Shown here piece by piece: positions 24,650 through 37,424 of a stretch of 64,000 nucleotides of DNA. The stretch lies in NCBI GenBank assembly GCA_951230915.1, contig OX579639.1, positions 1,674,001-1,738,000 on the forward strand. The letters are read 5' to 3'. Origin of the DNA: Antitrichia curtipendula. Taxonomy: Eukaryota > Streptophyta > Bryopsida > Hypnales > Leucodontaceae. Under the pieces are notes generated by a model that saw nothing but the letters and a program-made list of their open reading frames with translations, was not told the DNA's origin and ran no database searches. The translations under genes and the position numbers were made by a program. Position 1 is the stretch's first letter, and each line of letters starts with the position of its first letter.

Positions 24650-24850
24650 GATGTTTCCACAAAGGTCTTGGAAACTATACTTTGGAACTAAACACCTGGG
24701 AGGGTCAAAGCTTTGCCGCCAAGTTGGTTTTAACACCAACTTTAGGACTTGGGAATACACCGGGCATTCAAAGCTCTGCCGCCCTAATTTTAACACATAT
24801 TCTAGGACTTCTGACAGGTTCAAAGCTTTGCCGTGTAGTGGGGTCCCACA
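24650..24850 (+). repeat. Three-unit tandem repeat with CAAAGCTTTGCCG core
   Basis: Three imperfect units of about 60-66 bp share 'tcaaagctttgccg', 'ttttaacac' and 'taggactt'. Non-coding. Confidence 0.55.
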
Positions 24851-26599
24851 CACGGTGAACACTACTATGCACAAAGGTTAGTTCCAAAAAAAAAGGGGGT
24901 TCCTTCCAACACAAGAACACTCCAAAGGTTAGTGCCACTTGACATGCATGGATTAGTATGATAATGGTCAATGTGAGCACTCAACAGTCCATACTAAAGG
25001 CCCCCCAAAGCGGCATTGCCAAGGTACGATGGGGGGTATCTTTAGGATTAGTACAACAACCCCAAAAAATACTTGACCAAAGAACGCGTTAGTCCAACAA
25101 CCAAGAGAAATGAGAGCCGAATGATACACGTACAATAAAAGTAGGAGGAACCCACAAAGAACTTAAAAGCTCGAACTTCAACAACAATGGAGCCCAAAAG
25201 AGCTCGAAAAACATTGTAGAGGTTTCTTGGCTAAAACGCCAAAATCTCCCAACATAAGTTGGATTCACGGACCCAAAACAAGATTTGGGGGTGTTTTTGA
25301 GAGAAAAATGGGGACCTTAAATAGGTTTCCAAGGCCCCACCCCTTCCTCAAGAGTTCTAAGGTAACCTTATCAACTTGCATTTTCATCCTCATCTTCAAA
25401 GATTTTCATCCTAATCCCTGAAAAACTACTTTTACCTATCTACGCTGGACCAACCTCCTAACTTTTGGAGATTTACTCCAATCGTCAAACGGATTGCGTC
25501 ATTGGCTCCAGATCTCCGTGTTTAGTCCAAGATCCCTCGTGCCTCCCGTACCAAGGACAAAAAACCATCGTAGGCTAATTTAGTTTAAAAACTAAATCGT
25601 GGTAAAATCCTAGATCTTGGGGGTCTCCTATTTTGAGAAATGTAAATAGCCTAGGGTCTTCGGTAGGTGTAAGGGAGTCAGAAAAGACTCTTGGTTGACT
25701 TTGTTTTGCCATCGTATGGTCCCGGGATGCCGGTCAACATGGCGGAGACCCCGCCACGTGATTAATTCTTGAGGAATCTCGCCGGTTCGGGTACTTGCTG
25801 CTATCGGAATGTTGCGAAACTTCACGGAGCGCATTATTAACATAAAACAAGCTAGTCTAATTTTTAGTGAGATTTTCTGGCAACCTGGGTAATTTCCATG
25901 AAATTCCCGTTGGTGGTTATCAGGGTTGACCACCCGCAAAAGGTTCTTCTGCAAGTCGGAAGACGACGGGATTTTTTCACATGACCTCTCAAGGAGTCAC
26001 ATGAAAGATGTGCAGGTGCGTTTCCATACCTAGCACAATTGGTCAGTGGAGATGAATTGGCCATCTCCTTGAGTTATTGATGGTGCGGGAATCTTTTGCA
26101 AATAGAAGAATCTTGGCAAATCGATTTTGTTGTTGGACTCTTGGCATGGGATTTACCCTAGGACACCATCCTTGGGCTGTAGATTCCTCCACGGGCCCGA
26201 TCTTGCGTTAGTGGCTCCTGCATACTAACAATCGGGGTTTGGGGAATTTCTAAACCTAACTCTAGGATCCGACCTAGTGGCCTCGTTGTGGATCCTTCAG
26301 ACCGACTTAGCCATGAATTGCCACATTCATGGTGGAATTTAGCCCTTTTGGGCCTATGTGACTTGAATCCTACAAATCTAACCGTTTCGTATCTTTCTAT
26401 CTATTTTGGGCCATGTTTGGTAGGATTCTAAGTCGAAACTCAAATCTAGACCAAATACTATAATGGTTATGTTACAACCCTATTTCGGTTCTACACTCTT
26501 TTTATGGCTTTTTGTATATTTTTCTTAACTTTAAATTGCAAAAAATAATTCTACGAGTCCCAAGTGACAAATTGGAAGCTCACACCCGGCTAGGCTTTT

Positions 26600-27474
26600 T
26601 TGGATAGAAAATTGGAATCATAAATTCCAGGACCCGCCTATGCCGCTTGTTTATGCAGTCATTGATCGTGTAACCTTCCTTCGAGAGAGGCAGATTCCAG
26701 AACTTGCAAATGGCGTACTTATCTGCCCGTGAAGCTAGTCCATCTCCAAACTTTCAGAACAAGTATACCTCTGCCTGGACGTCTTCCATCCACCCCCTTC
26801 GCTGTCCTCTCACAGTCAGTTCATACTGATTCGACGTCCCTTCAATTAGCTCCTGAATGAGGTCATCACTCCTCAGATTCTACGGCCTCTCTTAAAGTCC
26901 TACACATCCCATTCGTCTGAGGTCCTCTTCTAACTCCTGATGGATGGTCGGGTCGTTCGGTATGGTCAGATAGATCATCCGGGCTGTGATCGACGCCCTA
27001 GTAGATCTCGGATTGCTACTTTTCGCCATCGGATACCGACCAACTTAACTACCCCTTAATCCGACCTCACCTCTCTCTATCCATACACGAACTCTCACTA
27101 TACTTTCTCTCAACTATCTACGAGCGAAGGAGTTCAGGAAACTCAAAGTGAAGAGAAATGGGGTGGTGGTGGCCTTTAAATACTTAACACGTCGCTGCCA
27201 ATTCCCAGATGAGAACTGGATTAGGGTTCCGTTCTCGAGACCCGTACTCTAGCCTCGTAGGCCGGATCCTAAGCCGTAGGTGGCGGCATTCCGGTTTATT
27301 TTCGGGTACCGGATTGTAACCGGATCGAAAACCTGCTTCCAAATTAACCCGTATTTCAAACTTAAGCCTATCCGAAATAAAACCATTGTTTCTTAAACAC
27401 AAAATTGAAAAATTTCTAGCTTATTACATCTATTCTACTCTATCTATGTGGAATTCAAGTTTTCGTGTTGTGAT
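26600..27474 (-). pseudogene. Fragment of a gag-like element: N-terminal part and 5' leader
   Basis: The ATG at 27029 opens a frame that matches the gag-like N-terminus (ELTVRGQRRGW, SRADKYA, EGYTI-DCI, LEFMIPI) but has at least three in-frame stops. The leader 27030-27474 is colinear with 20514-20959 and ends GTTGTGATA, a one-base variant of the 5' terminus GTTGTGACA. Everything 3' of about residue 140 is missing, so this is a 5' fragment. Confidence 0.65.
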
Positions 27475-28489
27475 AGCGTGTAACATGAACACTTCGCTTC
27501 ATTTTCTAGACTTTTTAAATTTTATGATAGAAAATCACAGCAATATTACAATAAATATAATTTTCATTGCAATTGATTTCTGTAAACAAAATTTATGTCA
27601 CCTGAAGCCCTAGCTGAAGCCTTGATGTCTCAAAGTCACTAAAGTTTTTTTTTTTTAATTTTAATTCTTACTTTGGGGGCAATGCAAGCATCTTTTTGCA
27701 AAAATAATTCAAAGGACCCATTTTATAATGCAATATTTAAATTTATTCAACAAATATTGTTAGGTAGGGTTAAATTTGCTTGCTAGAACGATCTCACCAT
27801 TGGAATGATTGTTTTTCAATTCCATCTCATAGCTATGTACGGTTTAGTTATCCCTTCAATCTTCAATCTATTCCTGTTTAACAATTTTTTAATGAATAAA
27901 AACTAAGTGTTTTTTTGTTGAAAGTTTTTTATTAAATTTTCAATTCAATTCTTCAACATTAGAAATTAGGAAACCAAAATCAATAGTGCAAAAAATTTAT
28001 GTTAAGAAGATTCAAAGCCAAAAATCTTGTGTCTAAGAAAAGATTGTTCTCTTCACTTTCACTATAAAAAAACGCAAGCAAATACGACTGCAAAATATGA
28101 GTACACAGTAGTCATTCCGGACATTTACGACTGTAGAATGACTGAGAGCCCTGGAGTCATTGTGGTTTGTGGACATTTCATTGTTTGAAATGACTGCTAG
28201 GTTATTATTACCATCCATTAGCGACGAGGATGAAAGAGTAGATGAACGGGTGTGCGGCTTTAGATAAAGAAGAGAGCTAAAAGAAAGTTGGAACTTTGGG
28301 CTGACGTGGAAAGTGCGGTTGTGATCAGGTGATGTAGACAACCACGTGGCGAGTCATTTTGCAGTCACTTCTTAGTCATTTCTGACACCTGAAGAATCTG
28401 ACGTGGACATCCACATCAGCAGTCATTTACGAGTCGTGTCCCAGTCACGTCTGACCCATAGATAATCCAACGTAGACATCCACGTCAAC
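27475..28489. other. No gene seen: AT-rich DNA
   Basis: AT-rich with short frames only. From 28340 there are repeated words AGTCATTTACGAGTCGT and CAGTCACGTCTGAC, suggesting a small tandem duplication next to the hAT-end fragment. No product recognised. Confidence 0.4.
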
Positions 28490-28735
28490 AGTCATTTACA
28501 AATCGTCATTTGCACATACATTTCTATTTGTGTAATCCACTTGTTCGCCTGTCTGCACACTTCAAACATTTTACTGAGATTGTAAAAACTGCCTGTCCGC
28601 CTGTTCGATTTTAGGTCCGTCCGTTCGCCTATCCGCTTTTAAATTGTCTGGTCCGCCCGTCCGCTGTTCTGACGGCCCAGTTTTCCGTTTGTTGTCTGCA
28701 CTTCCATTGTTCCAACGGCCCAGATTCCCATCTGT
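28490..28735 (-). mobile_element. Isolated end fragment of the hAT element family
   Basis: It matches, in opposite orientation, positions about 56160-56380: 'catttgcacatacatttctatt', then 'gtctgcacacttcaaaca', then degenerate GTCCG words with 'gacggcccag'. This is the outer 5' part of the hAT at 37.4-56.4 kb. It ends abruptly where the gag-like fragment begins (28736). Confidence 0.6.
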
Positions 28736-29948
28736 CGTACGCGTAATCTAGGTGTAAGCACCTTTAACACACAATTGTGGTTAGATGACACGAAAAATCG
28801 TCCCAGGGACTCTACTATGTTGCTATGAATTTGGATTTAATCGGATTATCTCTAAAACACCCCAAAGGAACCCAAAACCTCTCTTGCCCTCTTCCGGAAC
28901 TTTACTTCTTTCCGGTTTCTCATCCGGATCCGTCCTTTTTTTCCGAAATCCGGATACAATAACTCTTCGGTTTGTAATACCCCTGTTTTACCTTCAGGTG
29001 GTCCGCTTTTACTCTTTGAAGGGGCAGGGACTCCACCACTTATCAGTTATACAATCTAACACCTACAAAACAACCCAAGACACTCAACAGATCTAAATGT
29101 TGCAATAAAGTAGGTTTCCGTCTCCTCACGACTTTCCGGATGGCCTATCCGGGAAGCAGGTCACACAGAATCCGGTCTCTCCTCTCCACTACAGTGACAG
29201 ATACATAACTATCCGGATTTAACACAAGAGAAATTCTATGAGATAGTAGGCGACACTGCAGTTGGCAGATCTTTCGGTAAGTAGGGGTTTTCCCCTTGGC
29301 AGATGCTTAACTCCGCACGGAACCACTTCTAGTTCTGGAACCTCACCCTCAATACTCCAAATCGGATTACCGTTCCAGTAGTTTAAAGATTCTAAACGCA
29401 CAAGTCCTACAGATCCGTCCTAGCTCCGCCACAGATTCTCCCTTACTGTCTCACTCCAAATAATCATAGAATCCGGATTCCTCCTTCCCAGTTCCTCACA
29501 ACTTCTCAAAACACACAAACACACCGCCCAAGTCCTCGAAGAATACTCAGAAGACATGAAAAATCCACTTAGTGGCTCAGATTAAAATAAGGAAATTGAA
29601 ATGAAACTTCAAATTGCATAAGGATGGAATGAATGAGCAACAGTCCTGCCCACCATTTAAAACCAAAACAAAAAGGAAAAAAGACAACCAAAAATCAAGC
29701 TAACCAACTACAGAAACATCCGAGATATCCGGAATGCTAATGAAAATTATCCCTAAAATTCCGGAAACGGGCCCACATACGGAAAATCCGTTCCGGAAAA
29801 CCCTAAAATGCAAATCTAACTTCTAAACCCTACTTTCTTCGGCTTCTTCGAGCTGCTCCCCGACTGCACCAGAGATGTCCTCGCCCTGGTCTTTGGCAAC
29901 GGTGTTATCTTTCCGGCTGCTCGTATCTGGATCTTCCGCTTCTTCGGT
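28736..29948 (-). mobile_element. 3' fragment of a gag-like element
   Basis: It starts TGTCGTACGCG, the element's 3' terminus, and is colinear with 17490-18690 through the 3' region. It keeps only the last 40 or so gag codons (from about 29825) before breaking at 'cttcggtgg', where the gene D array begins. Confidence 0.65.
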
Positions 29949-30285
29949 GGTCAGGGTTGACAGGACGTCCGCCGGACGTGGACGCTGACCCCCGGACGTC
30001 TTTTGACATCCCTGGACGGGCCGTCCGATCAGTCGGATCGTCCGCGCGGTTAGGAGGCTCGCGGACGGGCCCTCGGGCAGACAGGGCGACGGGCTCGCGG
30101 ACGGATCTTGCGGACGGGATCGTGCGGACGTAATCACGCGGACGGGACGTCCGCGCAATCTCGTCCGCACGATCTGCCCGTCCGATTCTGGGCCGTCCGA
30201 TTCGCACGTCTGCGTCCGCATTGCCTGGTTCGCCTTCGGACGCCATAAATAGCGCGGCGGACGGCTCATTCCTCACAATTGTTTC
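29949..30285 (+). promoter_or_regulatory. GTCCG-rich array and TATA promoter of gene D
   Basis: It begins CAGGGTTGACAGGACGTCC, continues as GC-rich GGACGG/CCGTCCG words with a strong bias to GCGGACGG, and ends with ATAAATAG (from 30245). GCGGACGGCTCATTCCTCAC follows, then the leader TTGTTTCCCTTGCGGAGTGG shared with gene B. The sharp left edge at a CAGGG terminus suggests an element boundary. Confidence 0.6.
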
Positions 30286-30526
30286 CCTTGCGGAGTGGGT
30301 GATCCAGTGCCTCTCAGTGGCTCTACGCGCCCCTTTCGTTTTGGTGCGTGAACGATTATGCTCGGATACTGAATTGCACCAATTTATTTTGGTGATTACT
30401 TGGTTTTGAAGGCCTTGTTAACAACTTCATCTCGTTTCATTGGCAAGTGTCAAACATTTTGTTCAGTTGTTCTAAAGATTTATGTGAACTTTGTCATCAA
30501 ATCATTTCATTTTAATCAAGGTTATC

Positions 30527-31623
30527 ATGCCTCGCAATAGTAGTTCAAGGTCCAGTAACAAAGGCAAATTCCAGGACATAAACTGGAGAGATTGGGCAAA
30601 TCCAATGTGTGTAGCTGAACCTGGATGGGAAGAAGAGCCCAAGAAGGTTTGGAACTACACAATGTGCAAAAAGTACGTCAAAATGACGCACCTCTCCAAA
30701 ATGTGGTCACAAGAAAGAGCAGACAAACAAGTTCGACACTGGGAAGGACAAATTTCCACGTGCGAGAGCCAACACTTTGTGCACCGATACGAGAAAGTAA
30801 CGCGATGGGCTGAGCTGTCTGACTCTAAACCAAATGTTATGAATTATTCTAACATGGCCATGGTTTGGGCAGAGATTGTACTCCACAAAGATGTAGATTG
30901 GCGCACAATTACGGGAAAAATGTTGACAATATGAAGCGCACTGACGCTGTTATTTATACAAGTTGGACTCAACCGAGCGATTGTATGCGAATGTGGTCTA
31001 ATTGAGGGCAGTTTGGATTTCCGCCGATTGTATTGCCGGATGCTGAGGATGAATGGTCGGACGACGATGATGTAGAAGACAATCCAGCACCCGTAACATT
31101 TACAGTGGAACATGAGCGTCAAGAAGCTCGGGAAGACATCGAGTTCAATCAACAAATGCAAGAAGCTATGCGTAGGAGCATGGAGGATCGGGGTCAACAA
31201 CACGGGCATGACAGGTCCTACCAACATGATCATACTGCATCTGGTTCACAAGATGGTCAAAGGGTCTTACACTATGCTAACGACACCCAAGGTACTTATT
31301 ACAACCTAGAAAAAAGCCATGGAACCACACATGATTTTGGATCTAGCCAAGGAGGCTCCCAATACTATCCCGAATCTACTACGGGTGGTTCATATGAGCG
31401 TCACACAGGCTCTCGTCATGTCAAACCAAGGCAAGGAAGGTCTCAGCACCGTAATGTAGTTCCTCCTCCAACTTTTGGAGGTCCTTACTATGGAAATCCC
31501 AATCAAGGAGCTACGCCTAGCGACTATAGATGCACTTGGGGCGGAGGACCATATTTTGGCACTTATGGATCCGATTCCACACCACCAAAACATAGAGATG
31601 ACATCCATTCAGATTCCGAGTAA
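30527..31623 (+). pseudogene. Gene D: CKKYVKM-domain protein with GGS-rich tail, frameshifted
   Basis: Second copy of gene B, starting MPRNSS at 30527. The CKKYVKM domain is intact (CVAEPGW, CKKYVKMTHLSKMW, RHWEGQ, STC, HF, MAMVWAEI, KDVDW). A one-base loss near 30915 shifts the frame, and an AAT-TGA-GGG near 31006 replaces B's AAT-CGA-GGA. From about 31033 the correct frame continues through an acidic DDDD linker, EAREDIEFNQQMQEAMRRS and a GGSQYYPES-rich tail to 31623. Function unknown, as for B. Confidence 0.65.
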
Positions 31624-31899
31624 AGTAGGTAGAGCTATTTTAGTCGTTGTCTCACAATCGAGTGGGCCTTGGAATCTTTTGTTATTGGATTATGGAGTGT
31701 GGCAATCATAGTACAAACATATCGGCATCTCGGCGAATAGCATTTACGTACTAAAATATTTTGATGTAAATATATTGTATTAAAATGTATTTGGAGGCTG
31801 GTACTTGGTATCATCATAGCGGTATCGTTCAAGTATCAATTGTATTGCTTTTCAATATAAAAAATATTTGCGTACGATGAAATTCTATTATCATTATCC

Positions 31900-32880
31900 C
31901 CTAATCGTTTTTGACTATGTTTTCACCAAAAACATTCCAAAACTGCCATTTCTAATACTAGTGTCAAATTTTAGAAAAAAAACATTCTTGGACACATGTA
32001 CCCATAGGATCTTGTAGTAAACTTGTTTAAGAAGATGTGGAAAAAATTTCAGAATTTTCCACCATGTGGATTGCAAGATAATAGTGTTTGAATTGACAAA
32101 AATCCTTTTTTTGTCCCTGCGAAAAAACGGGCAGCTGCCCTTCACAAGGTCACATTTATATGAAAAAATGTCCAAAATGGTGGTTACTCTTTGGATTTAT
32201 TCTTGAAGGCAAGTTGGCTACATGCTTGAAAATTTTCAGATCATTTGGAATTGTACAACATATAGGAAAAAAATAGTAAGTAGGAAGAGGTAGAGAATGA
32301 TTCAAAACACTAAATTGTGAAGAATTTATTTATGGAATTGAAAAATGCCAATCCAACGGTTGTAATGTTGTAATAAACAATCTACACCCAATGTTTTTAT
32401 TTTTTTTCAAAAATATTGAAAATTGAGTAAAATAAAGGATTTCAAAGTTTATTTTGAATTGAGATTCCATAACTACCCTTAAAGTAAGAATCCTCATAAC
32501 TTTTGACTCATAGATCTAAATGGAATGATTCAAAGCTTCCCATGTACATATAAATCTAAAGAACGAATTTCAAATTTTTATTTTCTTAAAAAGTGATTTT
32601 TGAAGAAGTTTTTTTTGCTGCCCGTGCTGCCCGCCAAGGACTGAAAATGACATATCATGCAATAACTTTTTAACCATGTAGTCTAAATATATGAAAATTG
32701 TTGGGCCTTAAAGCTACTCCTCGGGCACGTGTTGTATGAAAATTTCAAAGAAAAAAAATATAAATTTCATTTGTAGTGAGCTGCCCAAAATCGCTATGTT
32801 GCCAAAAAAATCACTTTGGTCTTTTAGGGGTTATATGTGTTCAACATTGATTATACAATTTTGAACCCAACCAGACCAAG
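31900..32880 (+). repeat. Shared 3' non-coding region, inverted copy of 1-900
   Basis: It lies downstream of gene D and matches the region downstream of gene A in the opposite orientation. It contains GCTGCCCGTGCTGCCCGCC-like GC islands in AT-rich DNA. Because E reads toward it from the right, part of 32600-32900 could belong to the 3' flank of E. Confidence 0.55.
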
Positions 32881-33179
32881 CTAACATCCATCAACAATAA
32901 TTGTTGCATTGCACTTCTCATTCAAGGATTTCAAGCAAAACATATGATGAATGCATAAATAGATGGTAGACATTAGACATTGGAAGTTTCAAAACACACA
33001 AACATTTCAAAACTTTATATGAATTATAAGGGTGCACATATATTGGCATACATTGATGGTGCATATATATACTAAAAAATCCTTGCACACAATCATGCAA
33101 ATTTATGTACTCGCCTCTACATTTACTTAATACTTCTATAGTTCTATCACTTCTATGTCGTCCACTAATACCATAGACA

Positions 33180-34472
33180 CTAATATGAGTGGCGGAAGTG
33201 TTCATCCGGAATAGGCTAGTTGTAATTATTGGTAAATCGATGGATGATTTTGGACAAGCTACCGCGAGAATCAATCACCGAATCACAAAGGCGCTCCAAG
33301 TAAAGGTGAAAAATCCTTGCCAAATCCTCATGGCTAAATCTTGTATGTCCTTCATTTTCCCGATGTAAGCTCACGTAGTCCGTCGACATGCAACCATTGT
33401 TGATGGCTTGAGCTATTCGACCAACCGCATATTCCTCCAATTTACGTGATAAATCCGGTATCATTGACACATCCGCATCTCTTCTATGCAAGCATGCAAT
33501 AGAAGAGTCCACCCACCACCTCTTTTTCAAGGTCTCAGTCCGCTCACTCTGAGAGGTGAACGTGTACAAAGACTTCATTGGTTCATTACGTAAAGTAGTC
33601 ATGCCCCAATCGCAAACTCTAATGTAAACACGTGACTCATCATTGGGAAAGTAAAACATAATGTTGTCCAGTGAAAGATCATTGTGCAAATGTCCAGCGC
33701 TGTGCACTGCATTCATGAGGTGCACCAATGCCCATGCAAGCTCCGTGCGCTTCTTCCTCCAACGACCAAGAAAAAAAGCTTTCGTCACCTCTTCCGGGGT
33801 TGGTTGAGAATAAGCCAACCGAATGCCAATGTTATTGGGATATTCTTTATCCAATTTTAACATTTGCCTCAATGTTCCGCCATTCCACCAATATAAGTAC
33901 CGTTTGTTCTGCGTTGCATAAACAACAGAAAATCGGATAACTCCATCATGTGGAATTCTCACTGCCATTGACTCGTTTTGGTGTTCCAATCTTGCGAGCG
34001 GAGGTCGTCTGCGTTGTTGATGAGATACCTTCGCTGCGAACTCCCAAAATGTGGGTATCTCACGACATCCTTCAATTCGGACCCTCCGAATTGTTGCGTA
34101 TCCATCCCTCAGGATTTGATCATCTTGTGGAATCATCCTTGCTGTTTCCGGAAGCGCTAAGAGATGTCGTCGCCTACGTTGCAACTCCACAACTTCCTCA
34201 TCACTATTCCACCAACCCATTGAACCTCGCCTATTTCGATTCTTTGCAAAAGGGGCGCACTGGCGAACAAACAAGTCTGCCCTCAAAATGACCTGTTCAA
34301 AAGCGCCATCACCTACGCGGTGTTGCTTCCCGTACTTCTCTAAGATCACCTTTGCATTCCACAATGCATCATGGACCTTGTTCTTCAAAAATTGTTGAAA
34401 GCCCTTACTCTCCATTTCATGAATCCAGTAGGGTACGTTTAAAGCATCGGTGAACTTCTGTACCATATCTTC
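33180..34472 (-). pseudogene. Gene E: protein-kinase-like copy, truncated at the 5' end
   Basis: Second copy of gene C, colinear from the DMVQKFTDALNV segment to the HFRHSY end. Kinase landmarks: GYATIRRVRIEG, FAAKV, WWNGGTLRQML, HNDLSLDN, CDWG. The long frame (34466-33216) ends at a TAG that aligns with a TGG in C; the remaining residues PIPDEHFR-SY follow in frame to 33180. The first about 65 codons and the promoter array are gone, replaced at 34473 by the 3' end of a gag-like element. It has fewer stops than C, so it is the better representative of the protein. Confidence 0.7.
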
Positions 34473-37424
34473 TGTCGTACGCGTAATCTAGAGGTAAGCA
34501 CCTTTAACACACAATTGTGGTTAGATGACACGGAAAATCGTCCCAGGGACTCTACTATGTTGCTATGAATTTGGATTTAATTGGATTATCTCTAAAACAC
34601 CCCAAGGGAACCTAAAACCTCTCTTTCCCTCTTCCGGAACTTTATTTCTTTCCGGTTTCTAATCCGGATCCGTCCTTTTCCGGAATCCGGATACAGTAAC
34701 TCTTTGGTTTGTAATACCCCTATTTTACCTTCAGGGGGTCCACTTTTACACTTTAAAGGGGCAGGGACTCCACCACCTATCAATCACATATTCTAACACC
34801 TACAAAACAACCCAAGACACTCAATAGATCTAAATGTTGCTACGAAGTAGGTTCTCGTCTCCTCACGGCTTTCCGGATGGCCTATCCGGGAAGCAGGTCA
34901 CACAAAATCCGGTTCCCCTTCTCTACTACAACGACAGATACACGATCATTCGATATAGACACAAGAGAAAATCCACGAAAAAGTAGTTGTTACTGCAGTT
35001 GGCAGATCTTCCGGTAAGTGGGGGTATTCCCCTTGGCGGCCGCTTAACTCCGCACGGAACTAAGAATAGTTCCGGAACCTCACCCTCTTCACTCCAATCG
35101 GATTACTGTTCTAGTAATTTAAAGACCCTAAATGCACAAGTCCCACAAATCTGATCTAACTCCCTCAAGGATCCTCTTCTAAGATCTAAATCAAAACAGC
35201 CATGAATCCGGATTCCTCCTTTCCGGTTCCTCACAACTCACAAAGCACACAAACATACCACTCAAGTCCTTAAAAAGTACTTTAGAACATGGACAGCTCA
35301 CTAAGTGGCTTGGATCAAAGTAAGGTAAATGAAATGAAAACTGAAATTGCATAAGGATGGAATGAATGGGCAACAGACCTGCCCACCATTTAAAACCAAA
35401 ACAAAAAGGGAAAAAGGCAACCGAAAATCAAGCTAACCAACTACAGAAGAAGCCGAGATACTCGGCACCAAAAAACTATCCCTAAAATTTCGGAAACGGG
35501 CCCACACTTACGAAAATTCCGTTCCGGAAACTAAAAGCTCAAAATCCTAACTATCCGCCCTATCTACTTTCCGCGGCGTGTCTTCTTTGAACTACTTCCG
35601 CCTTGATTCGCAGCTTCCTTCGGGTTGGTCTTGACAGGAGTCGACCGGAGAGCCGCGCGGGTCTGAATCTTCCTGGGAGGGGGCGGAAGGTCTTCATATG
35701 TTTCCGTCATGGATCCGGATTCGTAGTCGTCCTTGTCTGAATCCACGATTTCGTTTACATCCTCCATCTTGTCCAGGTCAATGGGAGCTTCTTTCTCCTT
35801 TGCTGCTCCTTCTTCTGATGCATCTGTCTCCCGCATATGCACAAAATCCTGAGGACTTGTCCGGGCCGGATTGGCCACCAACCCCATCCGCCTGATGAGG
35901 TTGTTATCCACCATCGACTGTGTTTGTTTTACGGAATCGGAAGTTCCACCATGTACTGGTGTAGGAGTTACCACCTCAACTAGTGTTTCCGCCTAAGTCG
36001 GAGTACTTTGGGCCGGATTCTTCGCGGTGATCTGATTCCGCTGCGCCAACCATCCCTGTGGAATCTCGTGTGGCCTAAGAAGTGACCGAAGTCCTTCCGA
36101 TTTCGAACGGATGGAGCTCTCGTCCACATGCTTCACCGGAGTCTGAAGGTACGGATTGGTTGACAGATCCAGAAATGATGAGAAATTCATCGCCTGTTCC
36201 GGATCCACTCGAGATCCACTCGAGATCCATTCGAGCCACCAATGCCTGCATTTCCTTCAAGACCCTCTCCGTCCTCGTCTGGAAGTCCATCAGGATCATC
36301 ACCACCTTCGATCCAGTGATGTGCCCATCCGTCACTAGCTGTACGTCGTAGAGGGCCGCCTTGTTCACCAGATCCGCCGGTTGGGTGACCAGCGACTGCA
36401 AACTTCGAACCATGCCGAGGGCGTCCTTCTCATTCCGTCTCGCCAAGGAACACTCCCCTTCCGCCCAACTGGTCCGGGCTTGGAATTCATCCCGAGTCTT
36501 CTCTAGATTCCGGATCTCCTCGTCCTTCAGGCGGATTGTATCCGAATCTGGCCTTCGTCGGATCTCATCGATAATCTCCTCGGGCGGAACCTTCAGCTCG
36601 TCCGCGACCTCCTGGATGAACGCGGTCGTCCTCACATGTAGGAGTCGCGCCTGTACCATCCACTAGTCCACGACGTCGAAGAACTCCTTTCCGGAAGTTT
36701 TTCTCTCCTCCGGAACTTGGTTCGGCTCCACCGGGTTCATCTCGGGCTGCTTCCCCCTTGAACCCGGATCCGTGGATTTCCGCTTGGTTCCCCTCCGCCT
36801 GATCCGGTCCTCCTTAAGTTCCTCCTCTTCCTCTTCCGAAACTAGGACATCCTCCTGGACCTCATCCATCAATCCGTACTTGAAGATTTTGCATCCGGTT
36901 TCGTAGATGAGGGTCTCATCTGGCGTCAGTACATCTCCGTGATGGTACAAGTGGAAAAGGTAGGGGCAGATCGGGCTGTACTTAGCCTTGCTGACGTGGT
37001 CCGCCAGTTTGGTGACCACTGTCGCGATAACTCTTCCCTAGTGTACCACCCTCTCCTCCAGGCTTCCAAAAATAGTGTTGGCCACTGTTACGGTGACCCG
37101 GCTCGGCTTTTCCGGATAGAGTATCGGAATTATAAATTCCAATACTCTCCGGTGACTTTCGTTGATGCAGTCCGCGATTGCATAGCCCTCCTTGGCGTTG
37201 GGCGGATTCCGGAACTTCCCTGTTCCGAACTTATCCGCCCTTGAAGCCAAGCCGTTTCCGAACTCTCGGAACTGATACACCTCCGCCCAGACGTCTTCCG
37301 TCCATCCCTTCCTCTGCCCTCTCACAGTCAGCTCGTACTGGTTCGCCGTCCCATCAATGAGTTCCTAAATCAACTCATCTTTCTTCAAATTCCAGGGTCT
37401 CTCTATCAGCCCTACGCATCCCAT
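34473..37424 (-). mobile_element. Gag-like element inserted in gene E, 5' end missing
   Basis: It starts TGTCGTACGCG at 34473 directly after the kinase codons and carries a complete 3' region. Its gag-like gene stops abruptly at about 37424, where the hAT sequence begins. No 5' leader is found. The missing start of gene E is not found on the far side, so deletion accompanied or followed the insertions. Confidence 0.65.
35564..37424 (-). pseudogene. Gag-like protein, N-terminally truncated, with in-frame stops
   Basis: It runs from the WNLKK-like segment at about 37400 through RGQRKGWTEDVWAEVYQFREFGNG, TIFGSLEERVVH, the acidic linker, the coiled coil (ARRNEKDALGMVRSLQ) and the KIQTRAA tail to a basic SSKKTRRGK end at 35564. 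Isolated stops occur near 37366, 37038 (TAG against TGG in the copy at 20016), 36664 and 35993. At 36205-36230 a 12-base unit (GATCCACTCGA) is duplicated. Confidence 0.65.

Larger units (their letters stand above)
22461..26600. other. No gene seen: minisatellite-bearing non-coding DNA
   Basis: About 4 kb with only short frames. It holds the tandem repeats listed separately (22870-23200, 24010-24390, 24390-24590, 24650-24850). The stretch 25000-26600 has a balanced composition and may be an old transposon body, but I recognise no domain in any frame. Confidence 0.4.

Noticed and set aside
28785..29096. Small protein in the gag-element 3' region
   Set aside because: The same region in the other copies does not keep the frame; it is non-coding.
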